Shown piece by piece: positions 23,205 through 35,233 of a stretch of DNA of 64,000 bases. The notes under the pieces are model-generated. The model saw only the letters and a program-made list of their open reading frames with translations. It was not told the DNA's origin and made no database searches. The translations under genes were made by a program, and so were the position numbers. The stretch comes from Eulemur rufifrons (taxonomy: Eukaryota; Chordata; Mammalia; Primates; Lemuridae), in assembly GCF_041146395.1 (NCBI RefSeq), contig NC_091000.1, positions 13,654,501 through 13,718,500 of the forward strand, in the 5' to 3' direction. Position 1 is the first letter of the stretch; every line of letters begins with the position of its first letter.

Positions 23205-23345
23205 ACTGATGCTGGACGCCAGAGTGTCCCACAAACCCAGGTTAGAATTCCTGCCCTGCCACTCACTAGACATGTGACACAAAGCAATTTTTTTTTTTAC
23301 CTCTTCTAATGCTTTTCCCCATGTATAAAAGGAAAAGGATGGCAA
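23205..23345 (+). repeat. MIR SINE
   Basis: Reads 'aacccaggttagaattcctg', 'ccctgccactcactagacat' and 'gacacaaagcaattttt', followed by 'ccatgtataaaaggaaaagg'. This is a sense MIR core with a T-run at the position of its 'aacctctctg' segment. Confidence 0.75.
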
Positions 23346-24903
23346 AATATCATTTTTCAATGTCAACTACATATATCAATTATATATAAATTATAAAATC
23401 CTGCTTAATTTCATCACCATCAAACTGTGGGCTTAAATTTGCTCATAATCTCAGCAATACTGTCTCTTTTCCACTGGAAAACATCAAGAACTTAGAGCAC
23501 ATCTGCATCTGTATTTGCATCCAGAATCCATATTCCTCTATTCATATATTTGAAAAGAGTCTCACAAATTCGATAGAATCATTAAAATTTTTTAAAAACC
23601 CCAAATTCAATAGCATCAGATTGCCCAGCTTAGGTAATCAGCACACTCTGTTTGAGTGTCCCCATCATATGGCCCCACAAAAGTTCTAGGGTGGATCAAA
23701 TGCAGCTGGGCAGTCCCTAAAATTTGATCTTTATTGAAGTTTATTGATAAAGTTGGTGCACTCTTTACATAGCTACTTTGTACTATATTGAAGATACATT
23801 AACTAATTCCAAAGTAATAAGCAAGCACCAGGTTCAACTATATTTCCTAATGGGTGGCTAGATTGAGAATAAAATGTTCCCTCTTTGTGCAGTGAGCAGT
23901 GCTTGTGTGTGATAGAGAATTGGAATGAGGAAATGGGTTTCATTTATATTTTGAACCTTGGGGGTAAGCTGCAAGCTACTTAGGAGCATTTATTTCTTTC
24001 TCCTTTTTTTCCCTTTTGACATCATTTCTCTCTTCTTCTTCTTCTCCTTGACCTTATATGGGTGTTGGAGTTCAAATCACATGAGAAAATAGCAATCAGA
24101 TTTCCATAATATGTAAGACACTTTGAGAGAGGCAAACATTTTACAACATAGTTTCAATATCTCACAAAGTTTATAACCGTATATAACATGGGCACTTCCA
24201 TTAATTGCTACAGGAATTCTATTAGCTCTAACTGCTATAATTTGGAACAGAGAGAACGCCAGGAATTTTACAGTTAGGATTTGAGGTAGATAGAGGACAG
24301 GAAAAAAAATGAACTGTTTGAACAGAACGTGGCTGGCTAAGTCAGTTTGGACGTAAGAAGCAGCGCTGAGGATCACGAGATGAGGAAGACAATGACACAG
24401 TGAAATGAGACAGGCCTGAGGAAAAGCAAGAGGAACAAAAGTTCGTGGATCTTCCTAGACATTTTGCTAAATTAAATGGCAAAGGGGCAAGAAACAGGAA
24501 TCCTTAGGCAAAGTCAATCTCTGGCTAAGCTCGATGAGGGTAGATTGAGGACTGGTTCTGGCTTTAAAGGAAGATGCAGGGGAGGCAGCTGCCCAGCTGG
24601 TCCTCAGAAGATGGTTAAGCCACTCTGACGGGAAGTAGATAAATACTGACCACAGCAGGCGGACACAAAGCAAGTGCGCGCACGTGCACGTGAATGAAGA
24701 GGTTGAGAGGAGAGGAAATACAGACGGAAAGGAAGTCAAGGGAAGATGCCGGACATTCCACAGGAGAAGCTTAGGCACAGGAACAATTAGGAGAAAAACT
24801 CCAAGACGCATTGGAGAAGGGTTTTTACTAGAGTCAGCATCTATAAACAAGCAAAAGCTCCTTTACGTTGAGGTGAAATTTGGTAATATTTTATTATCTA
24901 AGA
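23346..24903. other. single-copy AT-rich DNA with tandem E-box/Z-DNA motif
   Basis: No transposon or exon is recognised. At 24674-24692 lies an alternating purine-pyrimidine run containing two abutting E-boxes. The 127-codon minus frame (24467-24850) and the 162-codon plus frame (24684-25172) overlap on opposite strands, and the latter runs into a MITE. Confidence 0.4.
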
Positions 24904-25114
24904 CAGTGGTGCTCAAACATGGTGATTCTGCACACCCCCCAACCCCGGGAACATCTGACAATCTGGAGATGGTTTGGGTTGTGGGGTGGGAGATGCTGAC
25001 TGGTGTCTTGTGGGTGGAGGAGAGAGACGCTGCTAAACACCCAACAGTGTGCAACAGGGTCCCCACGACAGAGTCGCCCACTCAAAATGTCAACAGTGCC
25101 CAGACTGAGAAATC
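24904..25114 (+). mobile_element. MER5A hAT-type MITE
   Basis: The element begins 'cagtggtgctcaaacatgg' and contains 'acatctgacaatctggagat', 'ctgactggtgtcttgtggg', 'cgctgctaaacacccaacag' and 'tcaaaatgtcaacagtgccc', ending 'gactgagaaatc'. This is a near-complete MER5A, a non-autonomous Charlie-group transposon. The 8-bp target duplication can no longer be seen. Confidence 0.9.
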
Positions 25115-28100
25115 AAATTCAGAGGATCCCAGGGAACACAGAAAAATCTTCAACATAAACTATACTATTTAGTATTCTGCCATTGACAAATGTTAACACT
25201 GTGCACTTATTGAAAACAAATTTAAGCAATAATTATTGTTGTTATTTTTAAATATATACATGTACTGCAGCAGACTTTTAAAAAACTATAGTCAGCTTCA
25301 TCACCCTTTTTTAATAAACTGAAAATACTTCCATCAAAATCGTGCCAATGGGAAGCAATGGTATGCCGAGCACAGTCCTTTGCAGAAAGAATTCAGATAT
25401 AATGAGTGGAAAATACCTTAGAGAAAAGACTGAAAGAAGTGACTACTTAATTAAACCCAGCTACTGGTCTCATTTTACATTTATCTTTCCAAACTGCTAA
25501 TGAATTCTTACCCATTTAGTCATGACAAAATATATATCCTGAAGAATCTGTATCCCTTTTGAGGTGTACTTAATGGATGTTTAGCAGACATGAAAATATG
25601 GCATGTCTATTATTCATAACATTTGATCTTTAAATTGACATTCATATGCCAGATTTAGGGTACTACGGGAAACCCCAGTCAAACATACAAAGCAGCTACT
25701 GAGATGAAAGACATTCCACAAGGGGGAAACCGATCCCAGCACTGGTTAACACGGCCATGAGTACTCCATGGGTTGCTACAGCACATTAGCCACAAACAAT
25801 TTCCATTCTAGGAAGTACACTTAGTGCAGCTACTGGTGCATAATAAATATTTGATCCTAATTAGACCTAATGAATGAATTTTAATTCTGTCTTCACCATG
25901 CTTTTGTGGGACACCAACCCATAAATACAATAAAAAACCAAAAGGTTTTGGTGAAGTGGATATAGAACTATAGTCACTTTGACACCACTGCTAACAGTTT
26001 TCATTTCCCTAAGTCATTAAATAATGATGAAGAATGGTCTGGAAGTCTTCCTTAAAAGACAGATGCGGTTTAAAAATATTATCAGGAGAATTGGAAATTG
26101 CATAAAGATTCAATACAAAGTACTTTGTAGTATGAAATTTTAACTTCCTTGTTTAACTTATTTTAATTCACTGAGAAGTTCGAGGTAAAATATGCTCTCT
26201 AAAAATATAATCTGGCAAATTTTAATTGGCATGATGATTTGAAATTTGATTAAATAGGTGCAAGTCTATTTTTAAATATTATTTATAAAAATGCTCATCT
26301 CAGATAAAGGAAAAAGGATAACAATTTCGTTGTTTTGGCGAGTTAAAAAAAATAAATGACTATGCATTCTTTAGTTTCAATAGAATAACTCCTATCCTCT
26401 TGGTAGGCACAAGTCTTGAAAACCCAGATTTGATTATCAAGCAGGGGCCAGACCACACATCAACTCAGATCACAAGGGCTAAAGGTCTCACGCTGACTTT
26501 CTGAACATTCAGCATTTAGAACTAGAAGAATAATCATATTCATTCTTTCAAGACCTTTCCTTTTAATTATATATAAGAAAGGAAATGTCTTCCCATACCT
26601 CATATCTCACTTGGCATAGGATCTTCTCATATCTGTTCATCTCACTTATCATAATTTCATACCTACTTATCTTTATTAGAATGAAAAATTTAACTTTGAA
26701 TGTCAGAAAATAGATCTGAAGTAAACATCAGTTAAGATGCAAAACAAAAAACAAAAAAAGTCCCAGATTTTTACAAATGTTGTTTTACAGGAACCATAAA
26801 ATTGAGGCAACTTTGAAACAAATTAAGACATCTGAGAATTTTAATAGCATGCAAATGATTTGGACAGGTGCTTGGCAGCATAGACATTAAATCAGCTGAA
26901 CTCCTCATTTACAGCCTCTTGGAGAGAGGATGCTCTGAGAATATCAAACAGAAGATGCTCAACAGATGCTCTTCTCTGTCCAGATCATGATTGCTATTTT
27001 GTTTATGTCATTGCAAGTCATTATTCATATTAGAACATGTAGCTTTGTAAAATTTAAAGATTACTTAAATCAAATGAAAATGTTCCCCTTAGTACAGCTG
27101 TAAGTTTGCTGTTTATGCCACATGGATTTAAAAACTTAGGCAGTCCATTTGATAAAGAGACTATTTCACAAAGTTTACTCTACTCTTCTAGGATCCTGAT
27201 TCTAAGTAGCTCATTCTCTGGAAAGAAATCATATAGGTCTGTCCACAAAATTTAAAAAAATATTTAAGCCATCCAAAAACTTGAGTAATGTTGAGTACTG
27301 CCAGAACACTGCATAATTTTAACTATATGATCAGCCAATAAAAATTTATTTGGTACATGTGCTTATAGGGAATATAGGTAACACCTTGAGCTGGATCCTA
27401 AATCAGGTTTTCATTTTTCCACTTTTGGGATGGGTTTCTCATTGCACTGCATGGAAAAGCAGGGGGTGCACGGTTCAGGGGGCCTGGTCTACTAGAATAT
27501 TTTAAGATATTGTTGAGTTTATTCCATTTCTTTGCACCTCAGTAGCTTCTATTATGACATAAGGTAAATAGATGATGCAAAAGCCCTTCAGGAAGCATGA
27601 TTTTGTAAAGAGAAACATCCAATTAATTATGCTGTCATTTCATAATTAGCTTCAGAAATGAGACAGAAAAGTCACCTATGTGAAGAAGGCAGAACTGAGC
27701 AAAACACCTTTACTGCTTTTCAAATTTTGATTTCAGAGTAGGAAAAACATACAACTAAATCTTATATCAAATTTTAGTCTTTAATTTTACATTCTAACTT
27801 TTGAAGACTTTGCTTGATGTTACTTTTCATTGTTAGCTTTACTTAATAGTCAAGGAACTTTAGAAACCAATGCCTTTATAAAATAATTTCAAGATATTAA
27901 AATAGCATTCATCTTTAATGCCGCTTTGTACCAACATCATACGTCTATTTTAAAAGTTATTCTGAGTCCTAGGAAATTAAGCCACTGTCTCCACTCCTTC
28001 GAGGAGATATAAGAAGACACAGAGGCACAAAAATCTAGCAGAGAGAAACCTAGATGGTATGGGATTGCTTTGTATTGTGTAACATATCACAGAGACAAGG

Positions 28101-28689
28101 GTATATGTTAGGTCAGCTACTTCCTTAAAACATCTGCTTTCTCTCCTGCTAGATCTATACAACTGGATGGCGAAGATCAGGCTTAGGTGTTTTGCAAAAT
28201 TTAAAAATAGTATCTGCGATGGTGGCTTTCCTATTTTCCTATTATTATTGGAGTTATTTTCAAGCAATAGCTTATACAAATTGGTTGGCCCATGGATGTG
28301 ATTGAGTGCAATAAATGAAATTACTGTAGATTTTTAACATAGAGGTTGATGACCAGAATCTAGATTCTTGGATTTGGTTCATCTAGAGTTGTGCTGAGGC
28401 TGCTGCTAGAGCATTGCGGACATCACAGCATGCAGTTTGTTCTCACAGTTAGTGAGACTGGTGCAGCAGAATCTCTCGGGCCCTAAACAATAATTCACAA
28501 ATAGCTAATAAATCAGCATAATTTTACTTGTGTTACACTTCAATTTTTTATTAAATATTGCACAAAGGACTTTCCAGAATTATACGACTCCACCAAATTG
28601 CTCCTGGCAGGGTCTCCTTCAAGCTCTCTATTTCGGAATTCCCTGGTCTAGTCTGAGTCGCCCTCTCACTTGATCATGCCCCTCCCCCC
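25115..28689. other. AT-rich single-copy DNA without recognised transposons
   Basis: About 3.5 kb of AT-rich sequence contains no repeat family I can identify and no plausible exon. A degenerate reiteration of 'catatctcactt'-like words lies at about 26600-26670. Such long transposon-free AT-rich stretches are unusual for a primate genome. Confidence 0.4.
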
Positions 28690-28706
28690 CCCACCCGCCA
28701 ACCCCC
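28679..28706 (-). other. G-quadruplex motif on the minus strand
   Basis: Four C-runs of at least three (4, 9, 3 and 5 C) are separated by loops of 1, 1 and 5 bases, so the minus strand satisfies the classical four-run G-quadruplex rule. The plus strand could form an i-motif. Confidence 0.7.
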
Positions 28707-29541
28707 ATACACTTTCTTCTCTTGGCTTCCAGCACACACTGTGCCCTCTTGCTTTTCCTCCTATCTCCCTGGGCATGCCTTCTCACTTTCACTGACAGGT
28801 TTCTCCTCTTCCTCCTGACCTCTCAATCTTGGAGTGTGCTAAGGGCTCAGTTCTTAGTCTTTTTTCTCTTTCTGTACTCACTGCATCCTTCAGCCTCGTG
28901 ACTTTAGACTCCATGGAGAACCAGCCAGTTCTTGCTAGCTCCCCCATTTCCACCTGCCCCAGGCCACTGTCCTTTCTCACCTGGCTATTGCAATAGCTTC
29001 CTAATTATCCTCCCAGCTTCCGCCCTTGGCCCCTTACAGCCTACTACGCCCAACGCAGCAGCCAGAGCGGTCCTTTTCAGTGTAAAAGCCTTGATCTCAT
29101 CTAGTCCTCCCCTCTTCCTTCTCTTGGCTGCAGCTACCCCGGCCTCTCTGCCGTCCCTCACACAGAGAGGCTGCTCCTGCTTTAGGGCATTTGTAGAGGC
29201 AGGTCCTTCTGCCAGGGTCGCATCTCCCCCAGGTGGCCGCAGGGGTAACCCCCTTCAAGTTCTTTGCTCAACATATAAAATTCCAAGCTCCGCTGTCTTC
29301 AACACAGACATTCTCCAGACCCCCCTGACCCTGCTATATTTTTAAAGCCCTCTTTTACTTTCTTACCTACTTTACATAATTTATTATCGTGTTTATCCTT
29401 TATTGCTTGTTCCTCCCATGAAAATGTAAGCTCTGCGGGGCTAGGAATTTTTATCAGGGTTGCTCATTAATGTGTCCTGAGCAGTTGAAAAAGTGCTTTG
29501 CTCGTGGAAGGTGCTTGAATTGTATCTGTGTGAGTGAATGA
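28690..29541 (+). repeat. L2 LINE, 3' end of ORF2 plus 3' UTR
   Basis: This is the longest L2 copy in the window. It runs from the end of the ORF2 reverse-transcriptase region ('cttggagtgtgctaagggct', where L2 normally encodes a GVPQGS-type motif and this copy has stops) through 'ctggctattgcaatagcttc', 'agcagccagagcggtccttt', 'cagacccccctgaccctgc' and 'gaaaatgtaagctctgcgg' to 'gtgcttgaattgtatctg'. It cannot be active. The 137-codon frame at 28932-29345 is derived from it. Confidence 0.85.
29226..29241 (+). promoter_or_regulatory. CTCF-like core motif inside L2
   Basis: CCCCCAGGTGGCCGCA matches the CTCF core CCASYAGRKGGCRSYR at 14 of 16 positions by my count. It lies within the L2 copy. Occupancy cannot be judged from sequence alone. 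Confidence 0.4.
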
Positions 29542-31564
29542 CTATGCTATCTCACGAGTGGTGAGGACGTCAGTTTTTCTAAGTTTAGAAATGAAGCACA
29601 TCCTGTGGTAACCCCAAAGGCTGCACAAGAGATAACAGCTTCTTGCTTAATGATATGAAGTAGGAGTTAAAAAAATTATTTCTGCCTAGTATAAGAAGGG
29701 CACTTTTCAAGTATCAACCTGAACGAGTAGATTGTTTTTTTCTTCAGTAATTCTCACAGTGCCATACAATATCAAGTTCTGTTGTCCTCTTTTCATGGGT
29801 GAGAGTAAAGTGCTCCATTCGATATGTCTAGAAACAGAATAAAGTTTATGGATGTGGGAGGGAGGGAAGAGATGTCTTTTTCTAAGGGTTGAGCTAGATG
29901 ACTATATGATATAGTATATTTAAAGGTCGTGGGTAGACAGAATAGAGGTACAGCAATTCATTAAATTTCATAATAGTGAATGAATAGAGAGCACCTAAGA
30001 AATCTCTGAAACAGATGAAGTTCCTAGAGGTTGAGAGGATTTTTTCTTTTTTCCTGTCACAGTTTTAAAGGCATGTGGAATACTTTGATAAGATTTAGCT
30101 GTGTTTTGGATGAATGCTCTAAGAAGTCATCCCCAATGATAAATATGCAAAGATAGATGGTGATGTTTTAGATAGAAGTTCACAGAATGAGCCTGTGGGA
30201 TTCCATAGTTACAATCCTATCAACTGCTCTCATGATCTTATGTTACTATTGTATTCATTATTTCAAAGCTTATCACATTTTGTGAAGTCCTGTACTTATT
30301 ATCAATAGTCTGAGTCAACGTTAGCAATCAATTAAGGTTAGGTCTTCAACTTTTATGAATACTCTATGCCACAGCCCTTTTATATTCCTAAGTGGCAAAT
30401 TTCTGTTACATGTTTCACATTGGCTCTTTGAAATGGTACGTCCCCAAGGCCAGCACAGCATAGGGGCCCCAACTGCCATGTTGATTTCCACTGTATTCAA
30501 CATATCCCATTCCTAGTCCCTGCCCTGATCTCCCAGTTCTCAGGTTCAACTCTCAGATTGGGAACAATCATATGTACTGTGATTCATTTCCATTGAATTG
30601 GAAGTGACTTATCTTTTTTATTACTCTCCATGATTTGGCCAAACATAAGGAAGGAATACTCTAAAAAATTAGCAAATCATATCTGTTTGGGCATCCTGCG
30701 CCTGTCTAATGCATCTGCATAGACTTTGTGGCTGCAGCAGCATTTGCTAGAACAATACTGATTCCTGGACAAGAGATGCCACAGAAGGGCTCAGCTGCCT
30801 CTCACAAATATAATGTGAGTTCATGAACACATCCAGGAAAATAAAAATGTGCAAAGCATTAAAAAACACATTTCTCTCTCGTTAGTTGCATGCAGATATT
30901 TTTATTTGAAAAATTGACATCCTTGAAATAAATAAATCAGTCTTATTGCCAATTTAAAGATGGGAATGAGAGTAGAAGGAGCAGAAGAAAGAATTATCAA
31001 TCTTACTCTGAGTAATTTTTCACCATACTAATGAAACAGAAAACATTTTATTTTAAATGATTGCTATTTCGGTTACATAATAAAAGTTAATAGATATAAC
31101 CTCAAACACAAGACTTCATTCATTCATACACACACACAGTTGTGTTGGTCCATGGAAGAAATATATCTTTTATGTTAAAAGTTATATATTTCTTTGAAAT
31201 GTAGTTCAAAGTGAGGAAGAAAACTTTAAACATTTTCCTTCACTTTTAACTCCTTACATATCCCAAGGCAAACACCTGAACATATGTTAAAATACTCGAA
31301 TTCATAGCTGCAATCAGTAATGTCTTTATTCATTGAGAAATTTTGTTTCAATATCCCTCTGTTAGACTTTCTTGGATATTTATCTTGAAAATCCATGCTG
31401 AAAGCCCAAAAAAGTTTTTCTGCAAAGTCATATTAATGATCCATAGATGATTTGAGAAATAATACTCCTTTGCTATTTAAGTAGGAGCAAGTACAACAAT
31501 ATCTCTGCAATCCATGGATAATTTATATACACTAGTACAGATAGCTATCATTCTAAAGATATTT
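29542..31564. other. AT-rich single-copy DNA, no gene seen
   Basis: I see no repeat family or exon with confidence. A short CA-rich tract lies at about 31128-31139. Open frames are at most about 60 codons. Confidence 0.45.
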
Positions 31565-32062
31565 TTTCCAAGGGGTGAAAGCTATCACATGAATTCACCT
31601 GCACCTAGAGAGTATATGTTCGTGATGGTACCACTGGGGAAAAGCTATGTCCCCAGTGACTGTCCCAGACACTAGTACAGGGAGTAAACTTTCAGCAAAT
31701 GATTGTTGTGCTTATTAATTTCAGAAGAGTGATCCTATATATGAGTCAGAAACCAACCCCTACCTTCTTAGCCATTTCTCTACCTAATTAACTGCCCTAG
31801 CCCAAGCCACGCTGCCTTGTCCCATTTGTACAATTTACTACTTTTTGTCTAATTCAGTATATAAGTATTCAGCTCTAACTTCATCTCTGGATCTTCATTT
31901 CCAAATTATGAAGGTTTCTGTGCCACATAAACTTGCATTCAATAAAGTTGTACATTTTTCTCCTGTGGGTCTGCCTTATGTCAGTTTAATTTTCAGGCCT
32001 TACCTCAACAACCCCCCAAAAAATCCCTAAGAGAGTTGAGGTGAAATTTTGCCACCCCTACA
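31565..32062 (+). mobile_element. ERVL-like solo LTR, 3' half clear
   Basis: The right half has LTR architecture: a TATA-like 'agtatataagta' at 31857-31868, 'tgccacataaacttgcatt', the polyadenylation signal AATAAA at 31941-31946, 'cttatgtcagtttaattttc' and a CA terminus at 32061-32062. This matches ends I recall for ERVL-group LTRs. The left boundary is not certain: 'ccaaggggtgaaagctatca' at about 31568 looks like an early part of the LTR. No internal retroviral sequence is present. Confidence 0.55.
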
Positions 32063-32563
32063 TCTGGAAACATAGACAATATCTTTTCTTTGAATTTAAT
32101 GATTTAAAACTATGAAGACTTCTGGCTTGCACCGAATTTTCAGACTACATGTGAAATTACTTGTAAAGGAAAAACAGAAAAAAAATCATTCAATATTATC
32201 CGTCATTTGTCAAAACTCTTAAAAAGATAGTGATGTCTACCAGCTTTTCCATCTTAGCATATTGGAATGAGTCTATGGATAAAGCAAATAAAAACCAATT
32301 GGAATGAAAATTCTCAAAATTGAGCATTGATGCCTGTCAAATGGTAATGAAAAGTCACTAGTTTTTTTCCTGTGATATTAAAGAAAAAAGTGTAAACATT
32401 AAGGAACAGCTGTGTGTATGTAAATTTTTCTGAATAAATTAAATTACAAGACATGTATACATACAGAGCAAAGTCTTTATATTAAAAACAGGCAGTCCTT
32501 GCTTTGCATAGTACCATGTTAACAGGAGACTCGTGCATTTTGAGCTGTGTCATCCACTTCCAT

Positions 32564-32577
32564 GGTCCCATGGCAAC
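32564..32577 (+). promoter_or_regulatory. RFX X-box-like site
   Basis: GGTCCCATGGCAAC agrees with the ideal X-box GTTGCCATGGCAAC at 12 of 14 positions. It may sit in a decayed DNA transposon starting near 32490, so it could be repeat-derived. Confidence 0.4.
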
Positions 32578-35206
32578 TGATAGGACTGTCTGTAAGTTAC
32601 AGTCACTTTTCACACATTTATTGCAGAAATCCTCTTAGGACAGGAATCGTTTCTTCTCAATCTATTGTCCTAAAACCAGTGTTAAGTAAGTAAGATAATT
32701 TTTGCTTATTCACTGATAGATTCAAACCCCATTACCAATTCTCATATAGCATAATGACAAAGTATTTCATAGTTTAAGGAGTATCACATTTGTAACAATG
32801 GCATAGGAAAAGATACACACTTTGTAAGCCAAAAATATAGGCTTACAAAAGATATTTGTCTACTAAAGAACTAAATTCATTTTCTTTTCTAATTTACCAT
32901 TTTTAGGAGTTTGGGCCCTAAGCCAAAAAATATAGACATATTGACCAAACGTTATACTATCTGTTGTATCATTTTCTCTTTGTAAATTTTCAGAAAATTT
33001 GGGCTGTTTTAAGTTTTTATTAAATTAATACTAAGTTAATATTGTATATCAATGCTAGGTACTGAGAAAGGTATTTACAATTTATTTAGTATCTAGTTCA
33101 TATCTTAAATTTAAGACATGGGTGGTAGAGGGAAAAGACTTTTTAATGCAGCTCTTTATTCAGACATTCTAAAGATAAAACAAAGAGGAATAATATAACA
33201 AATGTCCATGTACCCACACTTCATCTTAAAATATGACATTATGAATTCAATTAAAGCTTGTTATACACCCCTCTAATTGAAATCTCCTTCCTACCTCCAG
33301 AGGTAACCAGTATCTGAAATTGATGTTTATCAATCTATATATTTCTTTATATTATTATGATGTAGGTTTTTAATACATACTCCTGTTAAGGTTAAAGTAA
33401 TTCTTTTCTTTGGTTGTGAGTTTTTATCTTGAAAGGTTATTGTGGATTTTACCAATTGCTTTCTGAATTGAGATTGGTCTATAGTCAGAGTGTACAGTTT
33501 AAATCACCAACCTCATATGATTCACAGACAATGGTGAAAGAAGTCTTTACAAAATCAGCGATTGAAGCAATATAAAAAAAGACCCTCATGACAATTCAAT
33601 GAATATGAAGTTGCTTAAGGCATTAAAAGTAGTTATCAGCGGTTACTGTAAACACTATTTGGTTTTACGAGTAAATTACCAATTTCCTTCCTTTCTGATT
33701 TGTATGTAAGGTCATTCTTAAATTAATAAGCACAGCTGAATGTTGAATTACCAAATGGTCTTCTGCCAAATGTTTTTACACATGTGCTCTCATTTAGTCT
33801 TTCAGAATATTGATTAGAAAAAGGATATATGTGAATATATAAAATTATGATATGGACATAAATGATAGGTAATTTTCAATGCTTTTGAATTTCAATATCT
33901 AAAATAAATAAAATATTGTAAGGAAGATAAAAATTTCACTACAATTGAGTTTTCTCACCTTACCATAAAAAATTATCACTTTGTTTTCAGACAAGTTTTT
34001 ACAAGCTGTGGTTCTTAAGTGATGGATCTCAACACATGAGACAAGGAAAGCATGTGTTCCAATTCTAAGTTCGAACATGAAATATGTCCATTAATTTTTA
34101 AAGTTGCTCAAACACAAAATAAAATGAAATACATATGAATACAAGTAGCCATCCTCAAAATTTTGTTTTACAAAAAGTAATTTTCATTATTCTTTTCACA
34201 AAAAAATCATCTACTTCTGAATTTACTTTTCACATAATTTTTCATTCTTTTGCTTGATTTTATTAGTTTCTCATCATAAGCCACAGTTCTATGGTATCCA
34301 TGTGAAGTTTAGAAACTAGCTGATATCTAATTTTGGTCTTATTCTGCCTTGAATAAAAATAATCACAGTAGATATAAGAAGAAAATTTCAGTGATTTAAT
34401 TTTATGTCAGAAATACAACTTAATTTCTGACTTAAACTCTGCCACTAAGAGGTGACACTCTGTAAACTATTTACTTCTTCCAAAAGTTAGTGTTTTACTG
34501 CCGGGTACGGTCAGGGGCAAAAACCACTTTCTATTTCGGAATGAGCGCTGGATCTCCTAGTCTGACATTTAACACCCTTCTTGAATCAGCACTAACTTTC
34601 CATCTTAATCTCCAACTCTTCCCGCTGAATCCTTCATGAAGGTCAACCAGATGCCAGGCCTTATTTTCCAACACTGGGCTCTGCTGGGACCACAAGGATG
34701 TGGTTTCTAATCCAACTGCACATTTAGATAGCCATATTTGTTTTTGAATGTTTCCCACTCTTAACTCTGGTCTTTAACCATTTTTTTTTAAAAGTGAATA
34801 CCTTCATAGTAAAAAAGATAATGTGGAATAGAAAATATTTTTGATCTATAAATCAAAACTAAATTTAGAAATTATATTTGATTGTATATTCATTGAATTC
34901 GCATAAAATGTATCCATATATCACTTTTCTTGGGTGTTTTAAAAATAAGAATTTGTTCTAAAACTTGACTGTTGCACAGTTCTGAAATATTTCAAAGGTC
35001 AGTTCAAACAAACAAAAAACCTCTGGATACGACTTGGAGCTAAAGTCAAAACCAGCCGAATTTCTTAGGTTTGCGGAGTTGAACAAAGGAAGTACTACTG
35101 AGTTGAGCGCATGTCAAGAGCGATGGTTTCACTAGCATTAAATCAATTCAGAGTTGTACTTGGACCAGCATATTCACCAGGTCAAATAACCAAAATGCAA
35201 GGCTTT

Positions 35207-35233
35207 AAAAACACATTCTGTACATGTGTTTTT
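35207..35233. repeat. perfect 10-7-10 inverted repeat
   Basis: AAAAACACAT, a 7-bp spacer TCTGTAC, then ATGTGTTTTT. The arms are exact reverse complements. Each arm contains a forkhead-like AAACA core. Confidence 0.85.

Noticed and set aside
24684..25172. 162-codon open frame
   Set aside because: Overlaps a 127-codon frame on the other strand and reads through the MER5A MITE. No coding signature is seen.
28932..29345. 137-codon frame that might be a small secreted protein
   Set aside because: The DNA is the 3' region of an L2 LINE in sense orientation.
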